Shown here: positions 1 to 10,228 of the stretch, piece by piece
Numbering within the stretch: position 1 is the stretch's first letter
Layout: each line of letters starts with the position of its first letter
Origin: Homoserinibacter sp. YIM 151385
GTDB taxonomy: Bacteria; Actinomycetota; Actinomycetes; Actinomycetales; Microbacteriaceae
DNA: 64,000 bases
Direction of reading: 5' to 3'
NCBI RefSeq assembly: GCF_027912415.1
Contig: NZ_CP115175.1
Span: forward strand, 930,001-994,000
Position numbers and translations under genes: made by a program
Notes under the pieces: generated by a model
Databases searched by the model: none
The model's input: the letters and a program-made list of their open reading frames with translations, nothing else
What the model was told of the DNA's origin: nothing

Positions 1-956
1 TCGGCACCCTGCTGGAGGTGCACGCGCTTGCGGATGCCCGCGGTGTCGACGAAGGTCCAGATCTTCCCAGCCAGCTCGACCTGCTCGTCGACCGGGTCGC
101 GCGTCGTGCCCGCGAGCTCGTTGACGACGACGCGCTCCTCCCCCGCGGCCTTGTTGAGCAGCGAGCTCTTGCCGACGTTCGGCCGACCGAGGATCGCGAC
201 GCGGCGCGGCCCGCCGATCTCCTGCTTCGCGACCGCGGAGACCTCGGGCAGCACGGTCATGACGTGGTCGAGGAGGTCGGCGACGCCGCGGCCGTGGAGG
301 GCCGAGAGCGGCCACGGCTCGCCGAGGCCGAGGCCCCAGAGCTCGGCGGCCTGCGGGTCCTTGACGGCGTCGTCGGACTTGTTCGCGACGAGGATGACGG
401 GCTTGCGGGAGGCGCGCAGCATCCGCACGACGTGCTCGTCGGTCGCGGTCGCGCCGACGTTGATGTCGACGACGAACAGCACCGCGTCCGCGAGATCGAC
501 GGCGACCTCCGCCTGGGCGGCGACGGAGGCGTTGATGCCCTGCGCATCGGGCTCCCAGCCGCCCGTGTCGACGAGCGAGAAGCGGCGGCCGAGCCACTCG
601 GCCTTGTAGGTGACGCGATCGCGGGTCACGCCCGGCTTGTCCTCGACGACGGCCTCGCGGCGGCCGAGGATGCGGTTGACGAGCGCCGACTTCCCGACGT
701 TCGGCCTTCCGACGATCGCGAGCACCGGCAGCGCCGGGAGGTAGGTGATGCCCTCGGGCCCCTGCTCGGCGCCCTCGAGCAGCTCGAGGTCCTCCTCGTC
801 GAGCTCGAAGTCGTCGAGCCCCGCGCGGAGGGATGCGGCACGCCGCTCGGCCGCGTCGTCGTCGATCGTCTCGAGCCGGGTGACGAGCGCCTCGGCGCTC
901 TCCTCGGGCTCGCGGAACTCGGCCTCGCCGGTCCCGCTCTGCTCGCGGTCGTCCAT
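1..956 (-). CDS. der: Ribosome biogenesis GTPase Der (EngA), C-terminus cut off by window edge
   Basis: Tandem-domain GTPase needed for maturation of the 50S subunit. About 318 residues are visible. There is an acidic N-terminal extension of about 75 residues, then a first G domain with P-loop GRPNVGKS (about residue 83) and NKSD motif, and a second G domain with another GRPNVGKS (about residue 256) and DTAG switch (VDTAGIRKR). The KH-like C-terminal domain lies beyond the left edge. The start is the ATG at 954-956. It lies 8 bp after the cmk stop, so the two are co-transcribed, as is usual in actinobacteria. The double P-loop makes the identification secure; the start is moderately sure. Confidence 0.96.
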   Translation of the reverse strand, partial: MDDREQSGTGEAEFREPEESAEALVTRLETIDDDAAERRAASLRAGLDDFELDEEDLELLEGAEQGPEGITYLPALPVLAIVGRPNVGKSALVNRILGRREAVVEDKPGVTRDRVTYKAEWLGRRFSLVDTGGWEPDAQGINASVAAQAEVAVDLADAVLFVVDINVGATATDEHVVRMLRASRKPVILVANKSDDAVKDPQAAELWGLGLGEPWPLSALHGRGVADLLDHVMTVLPEVSAVAKQEIGGPRRVAILGRPNVGKSSLLNKAAGEERVVVNELAGTTRDPVDEQVELAGKIWTFVDTAGIRKRVHLQQGA

Positions 957-964
957 GGTGTCCT

Positions 965-1666
965 CTAGTCCTTCTGCGCCGCCCGGCGCACGAGCTCGAC
1001 GACCGCCTGCACGGTCTCATCGAAGTCGAGCTCGGTCGAGTCGACGGTCGTGACGCCCTCGGCCGCCGTCAGGAAGTCGACGACGCCGGCATCCTGCCGG
1101 TCGCGCTCGCTCAGCTGGCGGGCCGTGGCGGCCTGCTCGGGCGAGAGCTCCTTCGCGCGTCGGGCGATTCTAACCTCCTCGTCGGCGGTGAGCAGGATCC
1201 GCACCTGCGCATCCGGCGCCACGACGGTCGTGATGTCGCGCCCCTCGACGACGATCCCCGGCCGCGGGGTCTCCCGGATGAGCCGGCGGAACTGCACGTT
1301 GAGCGCCTCGCGCACCTCGGGGACGCGCGCCACGAGGCTCACGACGCCGGAGACGCGCGGCTCGCGGATCTCCTCCGTGACCTCCCGACCCTCGACGTGC
1401 ACCCGGGCGCCGTCCGCGCCGGGCTCCACGTCGTAGCGGAACCCGCCGAGCACGGCACGCACGGCGTCCGCGTCCTCGAGTTCGATGCCGAGGTCGAGCG
1501 AGCGCCACGCGAGCGCCCGGTAGCCGGCGCCCGTGTCGAGGAAGTCGTAGCCGAGCGCGCGCGCCGCCGCACGGCTCACGCTCGACTTGCCGCTGCCGGC
1601 GGGTCCGTCGATCGCGACGACGACGGGTCGGGGGGCGTCTGCGGTGCTGGCATCCGTGCTGCTCAT
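965..1666 (-). CDS. cmk: (d)CMP kinase
   Basis: Phosphorylates CMP/dCMP to the diphosphates with ATP in the cytosol. The 233-residue product matches the family length. A P-loop [15 protein letters not shown] lies near residue 18 and is followed by the typical [12 protein letters not shown] segment (usually LDTGAMYRA). The central [15 protein letters not shown] motif binds the nucleotide, and RRAKEL falls in the lid region. It lies between tyrA (28 bp gap) and der (8 bp gap) in one minus-strand operon. The ATG at 1664-1666 fits the homologous N-terminus, which has a short disordered Ser/Thr/Ala lead of about 13 residues. Confidence 0.96.
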   Translation of the reverse strand: MSSTDASTADAPRPVVVAIDGPAGSGKSSVSRAAARALGYDFLDTGAGYRALAWRSLDLGIELEDADAVRAVLGGFRYDVEPGADGARVHVEGREVTEEIREPRVSGVVSLVARVPEVREALNVQFRRLIRETPRPGIVVEGRDITTVVAPDAQVRILLTADEEVRIARRAKELSPEQAATARQLSERDRQDAGVVDFLTAAEGVTTVDSTELDFDETVQAVVELVRRAAQKD

Positions 1667-1694
1667 GGGTCTCCTGATGGTGGGGTCGCCGGGG

Positions 1695-2786
1695 TCAGCG
1701 GCCGGCCTCGACGAGCGACCAGCCGCGCGCCGTGAGCGCCTCGGCGAGGCGCGCCGCCGCGTCCGGGACGACGGCGATCTCGGCGAAGCCGAGCTGGGCG
1801 CCGGGCGAGTGCTCGAGGCGCAGGTCCTCCATGTTGACGCCCTCCTCGCCGATCTCGGTGAGGAGCCGCGCCAGCTGGCCGGGGGTGTCGTCGATCTTGA
1901 CGGTGAGGCTCGCGAAGCGCCGGTCCTGGCCGTGTTTGCCGGGGATGCGGCCGACGCCGGCGTTGCCGTGGGCGATCGCCTCGGCGAGGACGCGGCGGGC
2001 GCCGGGCGCCTCGATGTCCCCGAGGGCGCCGATCACGGCATCCAGCTCGGCGCGGAGCGGCTCGAGCACCTCGCGCACGGCGTCGGCGTTCGCGGCGAGG
2101 ATCTGGACCCAGAGCGCGGGATCGCTCGAGGCGATGCGGGTCGTGTCCCGCAGTCCCTGCCCGGCGAGGCCGAGCGCGCGGTCGGCGCCGTCGCGGAGTC
2201 GGGCGGCGAGGAGGGAGGCGACGAGCTGGGGGGCGTGGGAGACGAGCGCCACGCTGCGGTCGTGCTCGGCGACGTCCATCTCGACCGGGATCGCGCCGAG
2301 ATCGAGGACGAGGTCCTCGAGGGCGGCGGCCCGGCGGTAGGCGATCCCGTCGTGGCCGGCGAGGATCCAGGGGCGTCCCGCGAAGAGGTCGGCACGCGCC
2401 GAGACGGCGCCGCCGCGCTCGCGGCCGGCCATGGGGTGGCTGCCGAGGTAGCGCGAGAGGTCGGCACCCCGCGCGCGCAGCTCCTCGAGCGGCTGCAGCT
2501 TGACGCTCGCGACGTCCGTGACGAGCGCATCGGGGAAGCGCTCGAGCTCCGCCTGCACGACCGCGGCGGTCACATCCGGCGGCACGGCCACGACCACGAC
2601 CCCGGGGGCGTCGTCCTCGGCCGGGGCGCGCCCCGCGCCGTAGTCGATCGCGAGACGCCGCGCGGAGGGCGAGGCGTCGTCGAGGACGACGTCGACGCCG
2701 TGCTCGCGGAGCCCGAGGCCGATGCTCGCGCCGAGGAGCCCGCTGCCGACGATGCGCACCTGCTGGGCGAGCCGGCGCTCCGTCAT
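1695..2786 (-). CDS. tyrA: Prephenate dehydrogenase with C-terminal ACT domain
   Basis: Converts prephenate to 4-hydroxyphenylpyruvate in tyrosine synthesis, using NAD(P)+. The 363 residues begin with a Rossmann motif RIVGSGLLGASIGLGL (residues 10-25). The segments GSHPMAGRERGG and VALVSHAPQLVASLLA carry the conserved prephenate-binding and catalytic His residues. From about residue 275 the FASLTVKIDDTPGQLARLL segment starts an ACT domain, which suggests feedback regulation by an amino acid. Its start overlaps the rluB stop by 4 bp (ATGA), so translation is probably coupled. An arogenate-specific enzyme cannot be excluded from sequence. Confidence 0.9.
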   Translation of the reverse strand: MTERRLAQQVRIVGSGLLGASIGLGLREHGVDVVLDDASPSARRLAIDYGAGRAPAEDDAPGVVVVAVPPDVTAAVVQAELERFPDALVTDVASVKLQPLEELRARGADLSRYLGSHPMAGRERGGAVSARADLFAGRPWILAGHDGIAYRRAAALEDLVLDLGAIPVEMDVAEHDRSVALVSHAPQLVASLLAARLRDGADRALGLAGQGLRDTTRIASSDPALWVQILAANADAVREVLEPLRAELDAVIGALGDIEAPGARRVLAEAIAHGNAGVGRIPGKHGQDRRFASLTVKIDDTPGQLARLLTEIGEEGVNMEDLRLEHSPGAQLGFAEIAVVPDAAARLAEALTARGWSLVEAGR

Positions 2787-3562
2787 GTCGTCCTGCCCTG
2801 CTTCTCCTCGGTGCCTGCCCGCGAGACCGTGAGCAGCTGGCCGAGTTCGAGCTTAGTGAGGTCGCGGGTGCGGCCCGCGCCGAGGGTCCCGAGGTGCAGC
2901 GGACCGAACTGACGTCGGACCAGCTCCTGCACGGGGTGCCCGACCTCGGCCATCATGCGGCGCACGATCCGGTTGCGGCCGGAGTGGAGGGTCAGCTCGA
3001 CCATGCTCCGCCCCTGCGAGGGCTCGCCGACGAGCCGCGCGCGGTCGGCGCGGATGGGGCCGTCCTCGAGCTCGATGCCGCGCTCGAGGGTGCGGAGCGT
3101 CTGCGGCCTCACGAGCCCGCGCACGGTCGCGATGTAGGTCTTCTCGACGCCGAAGGAGGGATGCGCGAGCACGTGCGCGAGCTCGCCGTCGTTCGTGAGG
3201 ACGAGCAGCCCCGTCGTGTCCGCATCGAGGCGGCCGACGTTGTAGAGGCGCTCCTCGTAGCGCTCGGTGTACTCGCGCAGGTCCGGGCGCCCCTGCTCGT
3301 CGCGCAGCGAGGAGACGACCCCGCGCGGCTTGTTGAGCATGATGTAGCGCTTGCCGGGGTCGAGCTGCACGGCCTGGCCGTCGACCGAGAGGAGGTCGAC
3401 CGCGGTGTCGATCCGCCGTCCCGGCTCCGTCACGACCTCGCCGTTGACCTCGACGCGCCCCTCGGCGATGAGCTGCTCGCTCACGCGTCGGGAGGCGACG
3501 CCCGCCGCGGCCATCGCCTTCTGCAGCCGCTCGCCCTGCGGCAGCCCGCCCTCGCCGCTCAT
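2783..3562 (-). CDS. rluB: 23S rRNA pseudouridine synthase, RluB/RsuA family
   Basis: Isomerises a uridine in rRNA to pseudouridine. The 259-residue protein has an N-terminal S4 RNA-binding domain (QKAMAAAGVASRRVSEQLI onward, residues 14-60). This is followed by the catalytic domain with the active-site aspartate in NVGRLDADTTGLLVLTNDG (about residue 118) and the RNRIVRRMM motif. It overlaps both scpB (4 bp) and tyrA (4 bp), forming a tightly packed operon, the same arrangement as in other actinobacteria. The exact target (RluB, RluE or RsuA type) is inferred from context only. Confidence 0.9.
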   Translation of the reverse strand: MSGEGGLPQGERLQKAMAAAGVASRRVSEQLIAEGRVEVNGEVVTEPGRRIDTAVDLLSVDGQAVQLDPGKRYIMLNKPRGVVSSLRDEQGRPDLREYTERYEERLYNVGRLDADTTGLLVLTNDGELAHVLAHPSFGVEKTYIATVRGLVRPQTLRTLERGIELEDGPIRADRARLVGEPSQGRSMVELTLHSGRNRIVRRMMAEVGHPVQELVRRQFGPLHLGTLGAGRTRDLTKLELGQLLTVSRAGTEEKQGRTT

Positions 3563-4200
3563 CGCTCCTCGAATCCCTCGGTGCCGTCGGGGAGGAGCGG
3601 CGAGATGAGCGGCAGCTCGTCGAGGGAGTTGATGCCGAGGTGCTGGAGCAGCAGCTCGGTCGTCGCGTAGTGGATCGCGCCCGTCTCGACGTCGGTGTGC
3701 GACTCGGTGATGAGGCCGCGGCCGAGCAGCGTCCGCACGACCGAGTCGACGTTGACGGCGCGGATCGCGGCGATCGCGCCGCGGCTGATCGGCTGCCGGT
3801 AGGCGATCACGGCGAGGGTCTCGAGGGCCGCCTGCGAGAGACGGGTCGGGTTCTGGGTGAGGACGAAGTCCTTCACGACCTGGTCGTGCTCGGCGCGCAC
3901 GTACACGCGCCAGCCGCCGCCGACCTCCCGCAGCTCGAAGCCGCGGACCGGCCCGCCCGCCTCCCCCGCGTAGTCGGCGACGAGGCGCGCGATGCTCTCG
4001 CGCACGGCCGCGACCGGGCTGTCGAGCGCGGTCGCGAGCGCGACGACGCCCTGCGGCTCGTCGACGACCATGAGGATCGCCTCGATGGCGCGGTCGAGCT
4101 CGTCCGGCGTGCGCGGGGCGCGGACGGGCGCGGTCGACTCCTCGGCCTCGGGGGCGGGCTCCGTCGCGGTCACGCCGGCGGCGAGGTCCTCATCCGTCAT
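3559..4200 (-). CDS. scpB: SMC-Scp complex subunit ScpB
   Basis: Winged-helix partner of the kleisin ScpA in the SMC condensin complex that organises and segregates the chromosome. The 213 residues include a disordered Glu/Pro-rich start, then the paired winged-helix region from LDRAIEAILMVVDEPQGV. The conserved segment ETLAVIAYRQPISRGAIAAI is followed by IRAVNVDSVVRTLLGRGLI. I chose the ATG at 4198-4200 because it overlaps the scpA stop by 11 bp. An ATG 105 bp further upstream would lie deep inside scpA and add a low-complexity tail. Confidence 0.93.
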   Translation of the reverse strand: MTDEDLAAGVTATEPAPEAEESTAPVRAPRTPDELDRAIEAILMVVDEPQGVVALATALDSPVAAVRESIARLVADYAGEAGGPVRGFELREVGGGWRVYVRAEHDQVVKDFVLTQNPTRLSQAALETLAVIAYRQPISRGAIAAIRAVNVDSVVRTLLGRGLITESHTDVETGAIHYATTELLLQHLGINSLDELPLISPLLPDGTEGFEER

Positions 4201-5059
4201 AGTCGGCTCCCAGGTTCGCAAGCTGATCGTCGTTCCAGTGCTGCGCGGTCCAGCGGATCGTGAGCTCCCCGAGCGGCTCGAGCTGCTCGAAGGAGACCGC
4301 CGCATGACGATACAGCTCGAGCACCGCGATGAAGCGCGCGACGACGACGCCGCGCAGCTCCGCGCCCGCCACGAGGTGCCGGAAGGTGAGCGGCTGCCCC
4401 GCGCGGAGGAGGCCGACGACGTGCGCCGCCTGCTCGCGGATGCTCACGAGCGGGGCGTGGAGGTGGTCGAGCCCGACCGTGGGGATCTCGCGCGGCGCCA
4501 TCGCGAGGGCGGCGAGCGCGGCGAGGTCCTCGGGGCCGAGCGTCCAGACGAGCTCGGGCGTCTGCCGCCGGAAGCGGTCCTCGAGGCGCACCGAGCGGGT
4601 GTGGCGCGTCGACTCCGCGTCGAGGTGCCCGCCGAACCAGGCGGCGGCCTCCTTGAAGGCCCGGTACTGGAGGAGGCGGGCGAACAGCAGGTCGCGCGCC
4701 TCGAGCAGGGCGACGTCCTCCGCGTCGACGAGCTCGCCGCGCGGGAGGAGCCCCGCGATCTTGAGGTCGAGGAGGGTGGCCGCGACGACGAGGAACTCGC
4801 TCGCCTGATCGAGCTCCTCCTCCGTCTCGAGGCCCTTGAGGTAGCCGATGAACTCGTCGGTGACACGGCTCAGCGACACCTCGGTGATGTCGAGCTCGTG
4901 CTTCGTGATGAGCGAGAGCAGGAGGTCGAAGGGCCCCTCGAAGTTGTCGAGGCGCAGCCGGAAGCCCGGCTCGTCGACGACCGTCTCGGCCGCGGCCGCC
5001 GCATCGGCGGGCGCGGTCACCGGATCCGCCGAGGCGGGGGCCTCAGGCGGCGGCGCCAC
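4190..5059 (-). CDS. scpA: SMC-Scp complex kleisin subunit ScpA
   Basis: Kleisin that bridges the SMC heads. The 289 residues start with about 30 Ala/Pro-rich residues, then the typical N-terminal FRLRLDNFEGPFDLLLSLIT segment (residues 33-52) and DEFIGYLKGL. Next comes SEFLVVAATLLDLKIAGLLP, with the C-terminal winged helix near TFRHLVAGAELRGVVVARFI. The 5' end overlaps the parA stop by 17 bp and the 3' end overlaps scpB by 11 bp. The parA-scpA-scpB order is widely conserved in actinobacteria. Confidence 0.94.
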   Translation of the reverse strand: MAPPPEAPASADPVTAPADAAAAAETVVDEPGFRLRLDNFEGPFDLLLSLITKHELDITEVSLSRVTDEFIGYLKGLETEEELDQASEFLVVAATLLDLKIAGLLPRGELVDAEDVALLEARDLLFARLLQYRAFKEAAAWFGGHLDAESTRHTRSVRLEDRFRRQTPELVWTLGPEDLAALAALAMAPREIPTVGLDHLHAPLVSIREQAAHVVGLLRAGQPLTFRHLVAGAELRGVVVARFIAVLELYRHAAVSFEQLEPLGELTIRWTAQHWNDDQLANLGADYDG

Positions 5060-5933
5060 GGTGGATCAGCTCCCGTGCGAGCTGCCGGTACGCCTCCGCC
5101 GCGCTGTGCTCGGGCGCGAAGGCGAGGATCGGGGTCGCCGCGACCGAGGCGTCCGGGAACTTGACGGTGCGCCCGATGACGGTCTCGAGCACGTCGTCGC
5201 CGAAGGCGTCGACGACCCGCTCGAGCACCTCGCGCGAGTGCAGCGTGCGCGCGTCGTACATGGTCGCGAGGATGCCGTCGAGCCGGATCGCCGGGTTGAG
5301 CCGGTCGCGGATCTTGTCGATCGTCTCGACGAGGAGCGCGACGCCGCGGAGCGCGAAGAACTCGCACTCGAGCGGGATGAGGACGCCGTGCGCGGCCGTG
5401 AGCGCGTTGACCGTGAGCAGGCCGAGCGAGGGCTGGCAGTCGATGAGGATGACGTCGTAGCGGTCGCTCACCTTGCGGAGCACCTGCGCGAGGATCTGCT
5501 CGCGCGCCACCTCGTTGACGAGCTGCACCTCGGCGGCCGAGAGGTCGATGTTCGCCGGGATCACGTCGAGGCCGGGCGTCGAGGTCTGGTGGATCGCGCC
5601 CTCGACGTCCTTCGAGGTGCCGAGCATGAGGTCGTAGATCGTCGTGACGTCGTGGCTCGGGACCCCGAGGCCGGCGCTCAGGGCGCCCTGCGGGTCGAAG
5701 TCGATCGCGAGCACGCGGCGTCCGTAGCCGGCGAGGCTCGCGCCGAGGTTGATGGTCGTCGTCGTCTTGCCGACGCCGCCCTTCTGGTTGCAGAGGGTGA
5801 TGATGCGCGCCGGGCCGTGCGAGTCGAGCGGCTCGGGCACCGGGAACGCGGTGCGCGGGCGGCCCGTCGGGCCCAGCGCCGCGGCGGCCTCGAGCCCGGG
5901 GAGCTCGGCCACATCGTTCCGCTTCGCCGTCAT
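5043..5933 (-). CDS. ParA-family ATPase of the xerD-scpA cluster
   Basis: Deviant Walker-A ATPase of the ParA/Soj/MinD class. The 296-residue protein has NQKGGVGKTTTTINLGA near residue 50, the switch segment IDFDPQGALSAGLGV, and DVILIDCQPSLGLLTVNAL. It is not next to a parB gene, so this is probably the second ParA found beside scpA in actinobacteria rather than the origin ParA; its cargo is unknown. The ATG at 5931-5933 is 7 bp downstream of a TAGACT box, which indicates a leaderless transcript. An open frame continues upstream to 8288, but it is only the shadow of the opposite-frame genes there. Confidence 0.92.
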   Translation of the reverse strand: MTAKRNDVAELPGLEAAAALGPTGRPRTAFPVPEPLDSHGPARIITLCNQKGGVGKTTTTINLGASLAGYGRRVLAIDFDPQGALSAGLGVPSHDVTTIYDLMLGTSKDVEGAIHQTSTPGLDVIPANIDLSAAEVQLVNEVAREQILAQVLRKVSDRYDVILIDCQPSLGLLTVNALTAAHGVLIPLECEFFALRGVALLVETIDKIRDRLNPAIRLDGILATMYDARTLHSREVLERVVDAFGDDVLETVIGRTVKFPDASVAATPILAFAPEHSAAEAYRQLARELIHRGAAA

Positions 5934-5940
5934 GCCGACG

Positions 5941-5946
5941 AGTCTA
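5941..5946 (-). promoter_or_regulatory. -10 box of leaderless parA promoter
   Basis: TAGACT on the minus strand ends 7 bp before the parA ATG, the spacing expected when transcription starts at the initiation codon. No convincing -35 is visible. Confidence 0.6.
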
Positions 5947-6014
5947 GGTCGCGCCCCGCGAGGCGCCCGGCCGACTCGCTTCAAGCTGAGGTCGAAGGTC
6001 TGCGCACGCCCGGG

Positions 6015-6020
6015 TAGCGT
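6015..6020 (+). promoter_or_regulatory. -10 box of leaderless promoter for the epimerase gene
   Basis: TAGCGT lies 6 bp before the ATG at 6027. A TCGAAG hexamer 17 bp further upstream is a weak -35 candidate. The box is divergent from the parA promoter about 70 bp away. Confidence 0.5.
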
Positions 6021-6026
6021 GGCGGC

Positions 6027-6809
6027 ATGGCGATCACGGCGGTCATCACGGGCGGCTCGGGCGAGATCGCCTCGCTGCTGCGTCCGAGGCTCCTCGCCCG
6101 GGGATGGCGGCTGCGCCTCCTCGACACGGCACCGCTCCCGACGCCGGCCGGCGACGGCGAGACGGCGGTCGAGGCCTCGATCCTCGACGACGCGGCGCTC
6201 GACGGCGCGCTCGCGGGCGCCGACCTCCTCGTGCATCTCGCGGCGTTCCGCGCCGAGCGCGCCTGGGCCGACATCCTCTCGGCCAACATCGACGGCACCC
6301 GCGCCGTCCTCGAGGCGGCCGTGCGGCAGGGCGTGCGCCGCGTGCTCCTCGCGAGCAGCATCCATGCGGTCGGCTTCGCGGGCCTCGAGGCGACCGCCGC
6401 CCCGGGGCCGCTCCTCCCCCGGCCCGACAGCTACTACGGCGTCTCGAAGGCGGCGCTCGAGGCGCTCGGCTCGGTCTTCGCGGACCAGCACGGCCTCTCG
6501 GTCGTCTCGGCCCGCATCGTCAACGCGACCGCCGCGCCGGACGACGCCGCGCGCGACCGCGTGGCCTGGTTCTCGCCCGACGACGCCGCCCGGCTCGTGG
6601 ATGCCGTGAGCCGTCTCGAGGAGCCGGGTCACCGGATCGTGTGGGGCGTCTCGGCGGGCGGGGCGCCCTGGTTCGACCTGGGGCCCGGTCGCGCGATCGG
6701 CTACGAGCCGCAGGACGACGCGAGCCGGAGGGGTGATCTCGAGGCGGACCTCCCCGAGCACGTCGGCCATCCCTTCACACGGTGGCCGCTCGGCGAGCCG
6801 ATGGACTGA
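6027..6809 (+). CDS. NAD(P)-dependent epimerase/dehydratase (extended SDR)
   Basis: Extended short-chain dehydrogenase of 260 residues. The N-terminal nucleotide motif VITGGSGEIASLLRP (TGxxGxxA type) is followed by a central LLVHLAAFRAE strand. The catalytic YYGVSKAALEALG (YxxxK, about residue 135) and a preceding Ser in LLASSIHAVG complete the site. The substrate is unknown; sugar nucleotides, uronates or a small carbonyl are possible. It is the only plus-strand gene in the first 26 kb and splits the otherwise conserved parA-xerD neighbourhood, so it looks inserted. Codon use resembles its neighbours. Confidence 0.85.
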   Translation: MAITAVITGGSGEIASLLRPRLLARGWRLRLLDTAPLPTPAGDGETAVEASILDDAALDGALAGADLLVHLAAFRAERAWADILSANIDGTRAVLEAAVRQGVRRVLLASSIHAVGFAGLEATAAPGPLLPRPDSYYGVSKAALEALGSVFADQHGLSVVSARIVNATAAPDDAARDRVAWFSPDDAARLVDAVSRLEEPGHRIVWGVSAGGAPWFDLGPGRAIGYEPQDDASRRGDLEADLPEHVGHPFTRWPLGEPMD

Positions 6810-6837
6810 GGCGAGGCCCGCGACAGCGCGCCCGCGC

Positions 6838-7815
6838 TCAGCGCGCTCGCGGGTGCGCGACCGTGTAGGCGTCGCGCAGGGCGTCCGCCGTGACGTGCGT
6901 GTAGATCTGCGTCGTCTGCACGTTCGCGTGCCCGAGCAGCTCCTGCACGACCCGCACGTCGGCGCCGCCCTCGAGCAGGTGCGTCGCGAACGAGTGGCGC
7001 AGCGAGTGCGGCGAGAGCTCCAGGTCGAGCTCGGCGCGCTCCGCGGCGGCGCGGATCGACAGCCAGGCGCTCTGCCGCGAGAACCGCGCACCGCGGGCGC
7101 CGAGGAAGAGGGCCGGGTCGGCGACGCCGCGCGCGGCGAGGCGGGGCCGCGCGCGCACCAGGTACGCGTTGACGGCATCCCGCGCGAAGCGGCCGACGGG
7201 CACGATGCGGTGCTTCCCGCCCTTGCCGCGCAGCCGCACGAGCTCGGCGGCGGTGCGACCGCCGTCCTCCGCCTCCCCCGCGACGAGGTCGTCGACATCC
7301 AGCGCGACCGCCTCCGAGATGCGGGCGCCCGTCGCATAGAGCAGCTCGAGCAGGGCGCGATCGCGCAGGCGCACCGGGTCGTCGCCGTCGCACGCGCCCA
7401 GCAGCCGCTCGACCTGCGCGATCGAGAGCGTCTCGGGGAGGCGGCGCGGCTGCTTCGGCGGTCGCGCGTCGGCGGCGGGGTCGTCCGCGAGCTCGCCCTC
7501 CTCCACGAGGAACCGCGTGAAGCCGCGGATCGAGGAGAGCACGCGCGCGACGCTCGAGGCCGCGAGCGCGCCCGGCCCGTCGCGGAGCGAGCGCTGGTAC
7601 CCCGCGATCGCCTCCGCCGTGAGGAGCTCGGGGATGCCGGCGCCCGGGTCCGCGGGCAGCGCGTCGAGGAGCGCGCCGAGATCCCGGCGGTAGGCCTCCG
7701 CGGTGTGGCGCGAGAGCCCGCGCTCGATCGAGACGTGCCGGAGGTAGCGCTCGAGCTGGCGCGCGAGGGCGGGATGCGGCGCGCGGCCGCCGTCTGGCTC
7801 AGCTGCGGCGGGCAT
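6838..7815 (-). CDS. xerD: Site-specific tyrosine recombinase XerD
   Basis: Resolves chromosome dimers at dif with XerC. The 325 residues carry an N-terminal SAM-like core-binding domain ([20 protein letters not shown]). The catalytic domain has Arg in [15 protein letters not shown], Lys in [10 protein letters not shown], the [19 protein letters not shown] box, His in [16 protein letters not shown], and the nucleophile Tyr in IYTHV. The chromosomal context (next to scpAB/parA) and full length argue for XerD rather than a phage integrase. The start overlaps the NUDIX gene by 17 bp. Confidence 0.94.
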   Translation of the reverse strand: MPAAAEPDGGRAPHPALARQLERYLRHVSIERGLSRHTAEAYRRDLGALLDALPADPGAGIPELLTAEAIAGYQRSLRDGPGALAASSVARVLSSIRGFTRFLVEEGELADDPAADARPPKQPRRLPETLSIAQVERLLGACDGDDPVRLRDRALLELLYATGARISEAVALDVDDLVAGEAEDGGRTAAELVRLRGKGGKHRIVPVGRFARDAVNAYLVRARPRLAARGVADPALFLGARGARFSRQSAWLSIRAAAERAELDLELSPHSLRHSFATHLLEGGADVRVVQELLGHANVQTTQIYTHVTADALRDAYTVAHPRAR

Positions 7816-8379
7816 GGGCGGCGAGCACCGCGATGATGAGGATCGAGTTCGCCAGCCGCCCGTCGAGGACGGCCGCGACGGCCTCCTCGAGCGGCACCCA
7901 GCGGGTCACGATCTCGGCCTCCTCCTCGGCGCGCGCGAAGGTGTCGGGGGCGTCGCGCAGGCCGCGGGCGAGGAAGACGTGGAGCACCTCGTCGCTGCCG
8001 CCCGGCGAGGTCGCGAAGCGCACGAGCTCGCTCCAGTCCGCGGCCTCGAGGTCGACCTCCTCGGCGAGCTCGCGGCGCGCGGCCTCGAGGGGCGGCTCGC
8101 CCTCGACGTCGAGGAGGCCGGCCGGCAGCTCCCACTCGCGGCTGCGCACCGGATGCCGGTACTGGTTGATGAGGAGCACGCGCCCCTGCTCGTCCATGGG
8201 GAGCACGGCGACGGCGCCGGGGTGCTCGACGTATTCGCGCACGAGCTCGTTCCCGCCGAAGCGGAAGCGGTCGCGCCGGATGTCCCACACCTTCCCGGCG
8301 AAGGCCCGCTCGCTCTCGACGATCTCGGCCGGATCCGCGTGGTCGCGGAGCTCGCCGTCCCGGACGCCGTCGAGATCCA

Positions 8380-8380
<1 letters not shown>
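7799..8380 (-). CDS. NUDIX hydrolase, ADP-ribose pyrophosphatase-like
   Basis: Hydrolyses a nucleoside diphosphate linked to another moiety, most likely ADP-ribose. In the 193 residues the Nudix box runs from [20 protein letters not shown] into EVDLEAADW (about residues 88-115), with the REL..EEV metal ligands intact. [12 protein letters not shown] just before the box is typical of ADP-ribose pyrophosphatases. The ATG at 8378-8380 shares one base with the pyrG stop (TGATG), and the 3' end overlaps xerD, so all three are likely co-translated. Confidence 0.88.
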
Positions 8381-10098
<1,718 letters not shown>

Positions 10099-10100
10099 TC

Positions 10101-10106
10101 ATCGTA
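10101..10106 (-). promoter_or_regulatory. -10 box of leaderless pyrG promoter
   Basis: TACGAT on the minus strand ends 8 bp before the pyrG GTG start. No strong -35 was seen upstream. Confidence 0.55.
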
Positions 10107-10174
10107 TCCGACTCGGGGCGCTCCGTGTCGCGTGGAGACGCCGTCGGGCGCGTTGCGGATCGGGGCCCTCCGCG

Positions 10175-10196
10175 TGAGGTGAGCGCGAGCACCTCG
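10175..10196 (-). terminator. Weak hairpin downstream of recN
   Basis: A short inverted repeat (GAGGTG/CACCTC with an 8-nt loop) lies about 35 bp after the recN stop. There is no T-tract, so a terminator role is only suggested. Confidence 0.25.
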
Positions 10197-10228
10197 CGGG
10201 CACGAGCCGATCATGCCCGTTCGGGCCC

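Noticed and set aside
6838-7815. Phage integrase marking a genomic island
   Set aside because: Sequence, length and the scpAB/parA context identify housekeeping XerD. No attachment site duplication or phage genes are nearby.
5934-8288. Very long minus-strand open frame fused in front of ParA
   Set aside because: The upstream 780 codons are Arg/Ala/Pro-rich shadow sequence antisense to the epimerase and out of frame with xerD and the NUDIX gene. ParA has its own start with a -10 box.
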